A stretch of 5,715 nucleotides of DNA. Origin: Sphingomonas sp. UBA4766. Its GTDB lineage: Bacteria > Pseudomonadota > Alphaproteobacteria > Sphingomonadales > Sphingomonadaceae. Made by a program: the position numbers and the translations under genes. The stretch is from the NCBI GenBank assembly GCA_002403415.1, contig DHHS01000048.1, positions 532 through 6,246 of the forward strand, given 5' to 3'. Numbering within the stretch: position 1 is the first letter of the stretch; every line of letters starts with the position of its first letter. The notes under the pieces were generated by a model. The model was given only the letters and a program-made list of their open reading frames with translations, did no database searches and was not told the DNA's origin. This document shows positions 1-5,715 of the stretch, piece by piece.

Positions 1-583
<583 letters not shown>

Positions 584-586
584 GGT

Positions 587-591
587 CCTCC
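587..591 (-). promoter_or_regulatory. Shine-Dalgarno sequence of dnaK
   Basis: On the minus strand GGAGG lies 3 nt upstream of the dnaK ATG (CGGAGGACC then ATG). The match is strong although the spacing is shorter than the usual 5-9 nt. It supports the chosen start, which also gives the canonical MAKVIGIDLGTT N-terminus. Confidence 0.75.
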
Positions 592-670
592 GTCGGCCCC
601 CGTCTCAAAAGAATGTTACTGCCCAGATGCACGACCACGCGAACGGCAGAACGTGCAGCGAATAGCGGGG

Positions 671-698
671 ATATAGGGGGGCTTTTGCTTGCCGCAAG
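671..698 (-). promoter_or_regulatory. Probable RpoH (sigma-32 type) heat-shock promoter of dnaK
   Basis: Reading the minus strand, CTTG (698-695) is followed by 17 nt and then CCTATAT (677-671), with a C run before the -10 element. This fits the alphaproteobacterial heat-shock consensus as I recall it, CTTG-N17/18-CYTATNT. It also resembles the E. coli sigma-32 type (CTTGAA and CCCCAT-T). Transcription would start near 664, leaving a 5' leader of about 80 nt before the dnaK ATG. Location and gene identity agree with heat-shock control. The assignment rests on motif matching alone. Confidence 0.65.
688..698. repeat. 11-bp palindrome in the divergent dnaK/copper-chaperone promoter region
   Basis: CTTGCCGCAAG is a perfect inverted repeat with 5-bp arms around one central base. 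Its minus-strand half supplies the CTTG of the dnaK heat-shock -35 element. Its plus-strand half supplies the TTGCC of a weak candidate -35 element for the rightward genes. It could be a small regulator site or chance symmetry produced by two overlapping -35 elements. Confidence 0.45.
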
Positions 699-717
699 AT
701 TGCGCAGTTTCTAGATA
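689..717 (+). promoter_or_regulatory. Weak candidate promoter for the copper-chaperone cluster
   Basis: TTGCCG (689-694) and TAGATA (712-717) are separated by 17 nt and resemble a housekeeping promoter. The -35 match is fair; the -10 match is poor, about 3 of 6 to TATAAT. Transcription would begin near 724, about 30 nt before the ATG of the first gene. No recognisable copper-responsive operator was found in this short gap. This is a position-based guess. Confidence 0.3.
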
Positions 718-755
718 GACCGCATCCGAATTCCTCTTTTGGGAAAGAACACATC

Positions 756-1208
756 ATGCGCCGATCCGGCCGTTCGATCCTTGCCGCCACGCTCCTTGCC
801 GCAATCACAGCATGCGGCGGGCCAGCCACGCTCTCCGTCGACGATGCCTATGTCCGCCTGCCTGCGGTCGCCGGGCGGCCCGGCGTTGCCTATTTCACCA
901 TCCATGGCGGGGCAGAGCCGACCCGGTTGCTCAGCGTGACATCGCCCGTCGTGGTGCGCACCGAGCTCCACGAAAGCATGAACCGCGGCGCGATGGCGAC
1001 CATGGCGCCGATCCGCGACGTGCCGGTCGCGGCCAGCGCCAAGCTGATCTTCGCGCCCGGTGGCAAGCACGCGATGCTGTTCGACATCAACGCACGCGTC
1101 AAGCCGGGCAAGAACATCCCGCTGGTCTTCACCTTTGCCAATAATCAGCGGATCGAAGTCGACGTGCCGGTCATCGCCGCGGGCGACACCGCGCACCATC
1201 ACCATTGA
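756..1208 (+). CDS. PCu(A)C-family periplasmic copper chaperone, putative lipoprotein
   Basis: The 150-aa product belongs to the PCu(A)C (DUF461) family. These proteins bind Cu(I) in the periplasm and help deliver copper to the CuA/CuB centres of cytochrome c oxidase. The family metal-binding pattern H-x10-M-x21-H-x-M is matched exactly by His72, Met83, His105 and Met107. Residues 1-20 look like a lipoprotein signal: basic MRRSGR, a hydrophobic stretch, then a lipobox ITAC with Cys20 as the lipidation site. Gly21 at +2 predicts outer-membrane sorting by the E. coli rule. The mature domain (about 25-142) is the cupredoxin-like beta fold expected for the family. The C-terminus ends in four natural histidines (147-150), a possible extra metal site. 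The gene leads a tight cluster and its stop overlaps the next start. The ribosome-binding site is weak (GGGAAAGAA). Family assignment is confident; the cognate oxidase is not visible here. Confidence 0.93.
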   Translation: MRRSGRSILAATLLAAITACGGPATLSVDDAYVRLPAVAGRPGVAYFTIHGGAEPTRLLSVTSPVVVRTELHESMNRGAMATMAPIRDVPVAASAKLIFAPGGKHAMLFDINARVKPGKNIPLVFTFANNQRIEVDVPVIAAGDTAHHHH

Positions 1209-1678
1209 CCCCGGCATTGCCACCGGCGTTGCGCGCGCGCGCCCTGACCGCTGGCGAAGCCGCCCTTGCCTACAGCGTTTTCGGCAATGCGATTGACTAC
1301 AGCCGCCCGCGCATCGTGCAGCGCAAATGGGCGTTTTTTCAGCCGCGCGACACGGTGATGGCACCGCTGGGAAGCATCCATTTCCACCCGGACAGCCCGC
1401 GCTATTCCGATGATTTTTCAAAGGCACCGCTCGGCGATCAGGGGCTGTTCATCCACGAAATGGTGCATGTGTGGCAACATCAGCAGGGCATGTTCCTTCC
1501 GCTGCAACGCCACCCCTTTTGCCGCTATCGCTACCGCATCGAACCGGGGCGGCCGTTTGAACGTTACGGTATCGAGCAGCAGGGCGAAATCGTGCGCCAC
1601 GCCTTTCTGCTGCGCCACGGCATCTGCCCGGCCGGCGCGAGTATGGGATGTGATTACGAAACGCTGCTGCCATTTTAG
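1205..1678 (+). CDS. Small HExxH putative zinc metallopeptidase ('vgr related protein' type)
   Basis: The 157-aa product has a clear gluzincin-like zinc motif, HEMVH (84-88), in the context LFIHEMVHVWQHQQG. This resembles the HExxHxxQ core of DUF4157-type putative metallopeptidases. A likely third metal ligand is Glu124 or Glu128 in GIEQQGEIVRHAF. The motifs IHFHP (58-62) and a C-terminal pair Cys141/Cys149 are also present. Proteins of this look are often labelled 'vgr related protein' in sphingomonad genomes, but I see no VgrG/Rhs structure, so that label says little about function. No signal peptide or membrane segment is evident. The start is taken as TTG at 1205, the first start codon in the frame after the stop at 1142-1144; it overlaps the upstream TGA (TTGA), suggesting translational coupling. 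No Shine-Dalgarno is visible, so TTG at 1217 or 1229 is possible. Substrate unknown; catalytic activity is inferred only from the motif. Confidence 0.82.
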   Translation: MTPALPPALRARALTAGEAALAYSVFGNAIDYSRPRIVQRKWAFFQPRDTVMAPLGSIHFHPDSPRYSDDFSKAPLGDQGLFIHEMVHVWQHQQGMFLPLQRHPFCRYRYRIEPGRPFERYGIEQQGEIVRHAFLLRHGICPAGASMGCDYETLLPF

Positions 1679-1681
1679 CGA

Positions 1682-1688
1682 GGGGAGG
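1682..1688 (+). promoter_or_regulatory. Shine-Dalgarno sequence of the indoleamine dioxygenase gene
   Basis: GGGGAGG lies 4 nt before the ATG at 1693 and is the strongest ribosome-binding site of the plus-strand cluster. It fixes the start of the dioxygenase gene and lies in the 14-nt gap after the previous stop, consistent with an operon. Confidence 0.8.
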
Positions 1689-1692
1689 CACG

Positions 1693-2832
1693 ATGCACGC
1701 GCTTGACCATTATGGCTTGTCGGCCAGCCACGGGTTCCTCTCCCGGCGAGAGATTGACGACATCGCGCTGCCACCGGAGTTCGACGCAGTCGAGGACGCC
1801 GCCGCGATGCTGCCCGATTATCTGGCGAGCGGGCGGGTGCGGCATTGGCTCGCGCGTCTGCCGCTGCCCGATGTGGCAGGCTTTGTGGCAGAAGCGGCCG
1901 AGGCCGAGCTGGGCGTCGCGATGCTCCGCTACGGCTTTCTCGCGCAGGCATGGGTATGGGGGGAAGGTGCGCCGGTCGCGTCGCTGCCCGCCAATCTCGC
2001 GGTGCCGCTGGCGACGCTGGCCGACCGACTGGGGCTGAAGCCGATCATGACCTATCAGCATTATGTGCTCGACAACTGGTTCCGGCTCGACAAGGCCGGC
2101 GATATCGCGCTCGGCAATCTGGCGATTGACCAGCATTTTGCAGGCGGACGTGACGAGAGCGGCTTCATCCTTGTCCATGTCGCGATCGAGGCTGTAGCGG
2201 GCCGCGCGATCGCGGCGGCGGTCGATCTGGTCAACGCCGCCGAGGCGCAGGATGTGCCCGCGACCGAACGGCTACTGAGCGAACTTCACCGCGCGCTGGC
2301 CGCGATCAATGCCGGGCTGGAGCCGATGATGACGGCGTGCGACCCGCATGTCTATTTCCACCGGGTGCGGCCCTATCTGTTCGGCTGGCCGGGGCCGGGG
2401 ATTGTTTACGAGGGCGTTGAGGCCTTTGGCGGTAAGCCCGTGCCCTTGCGCGGACAAACCGGATCGCAGAGCAGCATCGTGCCCGCCATCGACGCCGCGC
2501 TTGGCGTGCCACACGGCGCGAGCGCGCTCAGCACCTTCCTCGACGAAATGCACCGCTATCGCGCGCCCCGCCACCGCGCGTTCATCGACGACCTGCGCAC
2601 GAGCGGGGTGCGCGACCTCGCCGCTGCACAAAGCGCCACGCGTGACGCGTATAACATCTGTGTCGGTGCGCTGACGGCGTTTCGCACCGCACACCTGACG
2701 CTCGCCGCCACCTATATCAGCGCGCAGGCAGCCCGGGCGGGCGCGGAAGGGGAAACCGGCACCGGCGGCACGCCCTTCCTAACCTATCTCGCCCGCCACC
2801 GCGACGACAGCCGCGCCGCCTTTTTGCACTAG
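1693..2832 (+). CDS. Indoleamine 2,3-dioxygenase family heme protein
   Basis: The 379-aa product aligns by eye along its length with human IDO1. These heme enzymes open the pyrrole ring of L-tryptophan with O2 to give N-formylkynurenine, the first step of the kynurenine route. Shared blocks are WVWGEG (87-92), NLAVPLATLADRLGL (101-115), YVLDNWF (124-130), VRPYLFGWPG (225-234), GIVYEG (236-241), GSQSS (257-261), FLDEMHRYRAPRHRAF (282-297) and GTGGT (356-360). His334 in FRTAHLTL matches the proximal heme ligand His346 of IDO1. Tyr121, Phe158 and Arg226 match the active-site residues Tyr126, Phe163 and Arg231. The position of human Ser167 is His162 here. Length is close to the roughly 400 aa of the family. 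The enzyme should be cytoplasmic; no signal sequence is seen. It is the last gene of the cluster, 14 nt after the HExxH gene. No kynureninase or formamidase gene lies nearby, so pathway role and true substrate remain open. Confidence 0.92.
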   Translation: MHALDHYGLSASHGFLSRREIDDIALPPEFDAVEDAAAMLPDYLASGRVRHWLARLPLPDVAGFVAEAAEAELGVAMLRYGFLAQAWVWGEGAPVASLPANLAVPLATLADRLGLKPIMTYQHYVLDNWFRLDKAGDIALGNLAIDQHFAGGRDESGFILVHVAIEAVAGRAIAAAVDLVNAAEAQDVPATERLLSELHRALAAINAGLEPMMTACDPHVYFHRVRPYLFGWPGPGIVYEGVEAFGGKPVPLRGQTGSQSSIVPAIDAALGVPHGASALSTFLDEMHRYRAPRHRAFIDDLRTSGVRDLAAAQSATRDAYNICVGALTAFRTAHLTLAATYISAQAARAGAEGETGTGGTPFLTYLARHRDDSRAAFLH

Positions 2833-2877
2833 CTTGCTCTCGCGTGCTTCGGGCACGCAAGCGGGCTGGCGCAGCCC
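2832..2877 (+). terminator. Tandem GC-rich hairpins after the dioxygenase gene, possible terminator or REP-like element
   Basis: Two adjacent inverted repeats begin right at the stop codon. The first pairs GCGTGC (2842-2847) with GCACGC (2853-2858) around TTCGG. It can be extended by outer TT/AA and GC/GC pairs across a 6-nt bulge (2832-2862), and a C(UUCG)G tetraloop with one bulged G is an alternative fold. The second pairs GGGCTG (2863-2868) with CAGCCC (2872-2877) around a 3-nt loop. The tail is TTCCCCC rather than a T run, so intrinsic termination is uncertain. A dispersed REP-type palindromic repeat is an equally good reading. Confidence 0.5.
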
Positions 2878-2986
2878 TTCCCCCTCGCGAGCGCGCTTGC
2901 TAAGGCACTCAGGGTTTGCCCCGGCGTGAGCGGTGCTTTTGCCGCCGCATCGCACAATTTGGGCCAAAGTGGGAAGGATTGAACAC
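2833..2986. other. Intergenic region between the dioxygenase gene and acnA
   Basis: This 154-nt gap holds the two hairpins in its first third. A further imperfect complementarity exists between 2836-2844 (GCTCTCGCG) and 2885-2893 (CGCGAGCGC), so the whole 2832-2900 stretch could fold. It must also carry the acnA promoter if acnA is transcribed separately, but I could not pick out a convincing -35/-10 pair. TTGCCC near 2916 and TTGCCG near 2939 lack a good partner. Confidence 0.5.
2974..2978 (+). promoter_or_regulatory. Shine-Dalgarno sequence deciding the acnA start
   Basis: AAGGA lies 8 nt before the ATG at 2987, an ideal spacing. The frame stays open upstream to a GTG at 2933, but that codon has no visible ribosome-binding site and would add 18 residues not typical of the family. 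The ATG at 2987 is therefore preferred. Confidence 0.8.
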
Positions 2987-5668
2987 ATGACCGCCATCGG
3001 GAAGGACAGCCTGGGCACGCGCGACACATTGGTCGCAGCGGGCAGAAGCTACAGCTTTTTCAGCCTGGCCAAGGCATCGCGCAAACTCGGCGATCTCAGC
3101 CGCCTGCCCTTTTCGATGAAAGTGCTGCTCGAAAACCTGCTCCGCTTCGAAGACGGCAAGACCGTGATGGTGGAAGATATTCAGGCAATCGTCGATTGGC
3201 AGGCCAATCCCCATGCGCCCGACCGCGAGATTCAATATCGGCCCGCGCGCGTCCTGATGCAGGATTTCACCGGCGTGCCTTGCGTCGTCGATCTGGCGGC
3301 GATGCGCGATGCCATCACCAAGCTGGGCGGCGATGCCCAGAAGATCAACCCGCTCGTCCCCGTCCACCTCGTCATCGACCACTCGGTGATGGTCGACGAA
3401 TTCGGCACGCCCAAGGCGTTTGAGGACAATGTCGAGCTCGAATATGCGCGCAACAACGAACGTTATGAATTCCTGAAATGGGGGTCAAAAGCGCTCGACA
3501 ATTTCAAGGTGGTGCCCCCCGGCACCGGCATCTGCCACCAGGTAAACCTCGAAAACATCGCCCAGGCGGTGTGGTCGTCGGCCAATGGCGACGACATCAT
3601 CGCCTATCCCGACACCTGCGTCGGCACCGACAGCCACACCACGATGGTCAATGGCCTCGGCGTGCTCGGCTGGGGCGTTGGCGGGATCGAGGCGGAAGCG
3701 GCGATGCTCGGGCAGCCGGTGTCGATGTTGATCCCCGAAGTCGTCGGTTTCAAGCTGACCGGCACGCTGGCCGAGGGGATTACCGCGACCGATCTGGTGC
3801 TGACGGTCACGCAAATGCTGCGCGCCAAGGGCGTCGTGGGCCGCTTTGTCGAGTTTTACGGTCCTGGCCTAGACGCGCTCAGCCTCGCCGACCGCGCGAC
3901 GATTGCCAATATGGCACCCGAATACGGCGCCACCTGCGGCTTTTTCCCGATCGACGACGCAACGCTCACCTATTTGCGCCTGACAGGCCGCAGCGATGAG
4001 CAAATCGCGCTCGTGGAGGCCTATGCCAAGGCGCAGGGGATGTGGCGGCTCGCCGATGCGCCCGATCCGGTGTTCACCGACACGCTCGAACTCGACATGG
4101 GCAGCGTCGTCCCCTCGCTCGCCGGGCCAAAGCGGCCGCAGGACAAGGTCGTGCTCACCCAGGTCGACGATGTGTTCAACGCCGATCTCTCAGGCGTCTA
4201 CAAGCACGTCGAGCCCAAGCGCGTCGCAGTCGACAGCCGCGACCACGACATTGGCGACGGCGATGTGGTGATCGCCGCGATCACCAGCTGCACCAACACT
4301 TCCAATCCCTCGGTGCTGGTCGCCGCCGGCCTTGTCGCGCGCAAAGCGAACGCTTTGGGGCTAAAGCCGAAACCCTGGGTCAAAACTTCGCTCGCGCCCG
4401 GTAGCCAGGTGGTGACCGATTATCTCGACAAAGCGGGGCTGACCGCCGACCTCGACGCGATCGGTTTCAACCTTGTCGGCTATGGCTGCACGACCTGTAT
4501 CGGCAATTCGGGGCCACTCGCGGAACCGATTTCAAAGGCGATCAACGAGAATGACATCGTTGCCGCCTCGGTGCTCTCCGGCAACCGCAATTTCGAAGGG
4601 CGCGTCAGCCCCGATGTGCGCGCCAACTTCCTCGCCAGCCCGCCACTCGTCGTTGCCTATGCGCTCAAAGGATCGGTCACCACCGATTTTGTCGCCACGC
4701 CGATTGGGCAGGCAAGCGATGGCAGCGACGTATTCCTGAAAGACATCTGGCCAACCAACGCCGAAGTGCGCAGCGTGATGGATGCCAATATCGACCGCGG
4801 CATGTTCCAGTCGCGCTATGCCAGCGTTTTCACCGGCGACGCCAAGTGGCAGGCGATCGACGTAACCGGATCGGACACCTACACATGGCGCGCGGGCAGC
4901 ACCTATATCGCCAATCCGCCCTATTTTGAGGGGATGACGATGACGCCCGCCCCGGTCACCGACATCATCGACGCGCGCCCGCTGTCAATCTTTGCCGATT
5001 CGATCACCACCGACCACATCAGCCCGGCAGGCAGCATCAAGGCGGACAGCCCGGCAGGCAAATTCTTGCAAGAGCATCAGGTGTCGAAGGCCGATTTCAA
5101 CTCCTACGGCGCGCGGCGCGGCCACCATGACGTGATGATGCGCGGCACGTTCGCCAATATCCGTATCAAGAACGAAATGACGCCGGGGATCGAGGGCGGC
5201 GTGACCAAATATGTGCCCACCGGCGAAGTCATGCCGATTTACGACGCAGCGATGCGTTACAAGGCCGATGGCACCCCGCTCGTCGTGGTGGCGGGCAAGG
5301 AATATGGCACGGGTAGCTCGCGCGACTGGGCGGCAAAGGGCACCAATTTGCTCGGCGTGCGCGCGGTGATTACCGAGAGCTTCGAGCGCATCCACCGCTC
5401 CAACCTCGTCGGCATGGGCGTATTGCCGCTGCAATTCGCACCGGGCACCGATCGCAAGACACTGGGGCTGGACGGGAGCGAGACCTTCACCATCACCGGC
5501 GTTGCCGATCTGAAACCGCGCCAGATGGTCGATGTCACGCTGACCCGCGCCGACGGCAGCACCACGACCTTCCAGACGCTGTGCCGCATCGACACGATCA
5601 ACGAGCTGGAATATTTCCTGAACGGCGGCATCCTGCACTATGTGCTGAGGAATTTGGCGGCGGCGTGA
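2987..5668 (+). CDS. acnA: Aconitate hydratase (AcnA/IRP1-type aconitase)
   Basis: The 893-aa product is a full-length [4Fe-4S] aconitase, close to the 891 aa of E. coli AcnA. It isomerises citrate to isocitrate through cis-aconitate in the cytoplasmic TCA cycle. From the chosen start, the blocks are VIDHSVMVDEFG (about 130-141), GTGICHQVNLE (about 179-189), CVGTDSHTTMVNGLGVLGWG (about 211-230), ITSCTNTSNP with Cys435, and GYGCTTCIGNSGPL with Cys501 and Cys504. Those cysteines hold the iron-sulfur cluster and fall at the same numbers I recall for E. coli AcnA. The swivelling C-terminal domain follows, with ADSITTDHISPAG (about 670-682) and GKEYGTGSSRDWAAKGT (about 770-786), which carries the substrate-binding and catalytic Ser/Arg residues. 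No frameshift or missing core motif is seen. The gene stands after the hairpin-rich gap and its stop overlaps the start of the next gene. Low-iron or oxidative regulation is plausible but no operator was recognised. Confidence 0.97.
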   Translation: MTAIGKDSLGTRDTLVAAGRSYSFFSLAKASRKLGDLSRLPFSMKVLLENLLRFEDGKTVMVEDIQAIVDWQANPHAPDREIQYRPARVLMQDFTGVPCVVDLAAMRDAITKLGGDAQKINPLVPVHLVIDHSVMVDEFGTPKAFEDNVELEYARNNERYEFLKWGSKALDNFKVVPPGTGICHQVNLENIAQAVWSSANGDDIIAYPDTCVGTDSHTTMVNGLGVLGWGVGGIEAEAAMLGQPVSMLIPEVVGFKLTGTLAEGITATDLVLTVTQMLRAKGVVGRFVEFYGPGLDALSLADRATIANMAPEYGATCGFFPIDDATLTYLRLTGRSDEQIALVEAYAKAQGMWRLADAPDPVFTDTLELDMGSVVPSLAGPKRPQDKVVLTQVDDVFNADLSGVYKHVEPKRVAVDSRDHDIGDGDVVIAAITSCTNTSNPSVLVAAGLVARKANALGLKPKPWVKTSLAPGSQVVTDYLDKAGLTADLDAIGFNLVGYGCTTCIGNSGPLAEPISKAINENDIVAASVLSGNRNFEGRVSPDVRANFLASPPLVVAYALKGSVTTDFVATPIGQASDGSDVFLKDIWPTNAEVRSVMDANIDRGMFQSRYASVFTGDAKWQAIDVTGSDTYTWRAGSTYIANPPYFEGMTMTPAPVTDIIDARPLSIFADSITTDHISPAGSIKADSPAGKFLQEHQVSKADFNSYGARRGHHDVMMRGTFANIRIKNEMTPGIEGGVTKYVPTGEVMPIYDAAMRYKADGTPLVVVAGKEYGTGSSRDWAAKGTNLLGVRAVITESFERIHRSNLVGMGVLPLQFAPGTDRKTLGLDGSETFTITGVADLKPRQMVDVTLTRADGSTTTFQTLCRIDTINELEYFLNGGILHYVLRNLAAA

Positions 5669-5715
5669 ACGGGGCGCTGTCCGGCAGTTGCCACGGCGGC
5701 GCGGTGCGGGTGACG
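5665..5715 (+). CDS. GFA/CENP-V domain family protein, N-terminal fragment, cut by window edge
   Basis: Only 17 codons are present. Starting at GTG 5665, which overlaps the acnA stop as GTGA, the frame reads MNGALSGSCHGGAVRVT. This matches the N-terminal signature of GFA-family proteins (Pfam GFA/CENP-V, related to S-(hydroxymethyl)glutathione synthase), normally of the form G-x-CHCGAVRF with a zinc-binding C-x-C. Here the second cysteine is glycine (CHGG). The 4-nt overlap is a common coupled-gene arrangement and supports the start. The fragment is very short, so the family call is tentative and the function unknown. Confidence 0.6.
   Translation, partial: MNGALSGSCHGGAVRVT

Noticed and set aside
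711..1427. A long open frame (238 codons) on the minus strand
   Set aside because: It lies antisense to the copper chaperone and the HExxH gene, both with clear family motifs. Its translation is Arg/Gly/Ala/Cys-rich with no recognisable domain, as expected of a shadow frame in high-GC DNA.
1205..1678. A type VI secretion VgrG or Rhs-related function for the HExxH gene
   Set aside because: The protein is only 157 aa and shows no VgrG needle or Rhs repeat structure. The 'vgr related' name seen on such proteins is not supported by anything visible here.
1418..2178. Overlapping minus-strand open frames of 177 and 167 codons
   Set aside because: They are antisense to the HExxH and dioxygenase genes, and the compositions are those of shadow frames.
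2933..2986. An 18-residue N-terminal extension of aconitase from GTG 2933
   Set aside because: There is no ribosome-binding site at the GTG, while the ATG at 2987 has AAGGA at ideal spacing. That start also places the cluster cysteines at 435, 501 and 504, as in E. coli AcnA.
5020..5060. A 14-bp direct repeat, CAGCCCGGCAGGCA, at 5020-5033 and 5047-5060
   Set aside because: It is in frame and encodes the repeated Ser-Pro-Ala-Gly of the aconitase block DHISPAGSIKADSPAGK, which is typical of the family, so it is explained by protein sequence.
4985..5638. A 217-codon minus-strand open frame
   Set aside because: It is antisense to the conserved C-terminal domain of aconitase and has no independent start signals or motifs.

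Overview
The window reads as chromosomal DNA of a high-GC alphaproteobacterium, most likely a sphingomonad (Sphingopyxis/Sphingomonas/Novosphingobium type). This is a judgement from the sequence without a search. It rests on the DnaK N-terminus, strong G/C preference at third codon positions, an alphaproteobacterial-type heat-shock promoter, and a PCu(A)C chaperone next to a small protein of the kind labelled 'vgr related' in sphingomonad genomes.

Layout: (1) positions 1-583, minus strand: the first 194 codons of dnaK, running off the left edge. (2) 584-755: a divergent intergenic region with a good RpoH-type promoter for dnaK and a weak candidate promoter for the rightward genes; their -35 elements share one small palindrome. 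(3) 756-2832, plus strand: a compact three-gene cluster. It holds a lipoprotein copper chaperone of the PCu(A)C family, a small HExxH putative metallopeptidase whose TTG start overlaps the previous stop, and an indoleamine 2,3-dioxygenase 14 nt further on. (4) 2833-2986: an intergenic stretch rich in inverted repeats that probably ends the cluster. (5) 2987-5668, plus strand: a complete aconitase (acnA type, 893 aa) with all three cluster cysteines. (6) 5665-5715, plus strand: the first 17 codons of a probable GFA/CENP-V-family protein, overlapping the aconitase stop by 4 nt and cut by the right edge.

Functionally this is mostly housekeeping: a chaperone, a TCA-cycle enzyme and a metal-handling/tryptophan-oxidation cluster. 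I see no mobile element, CRISPR array, RNA gene or defence system. Points most worth a second look are the HExxH protein in the copper-chaperone operon, a histidine at the human Ser167 position of the dioxygenase, the abnormal last residues of DnaK at the window edge (possible assembly artefact), and the heat-shock promoter architecture.
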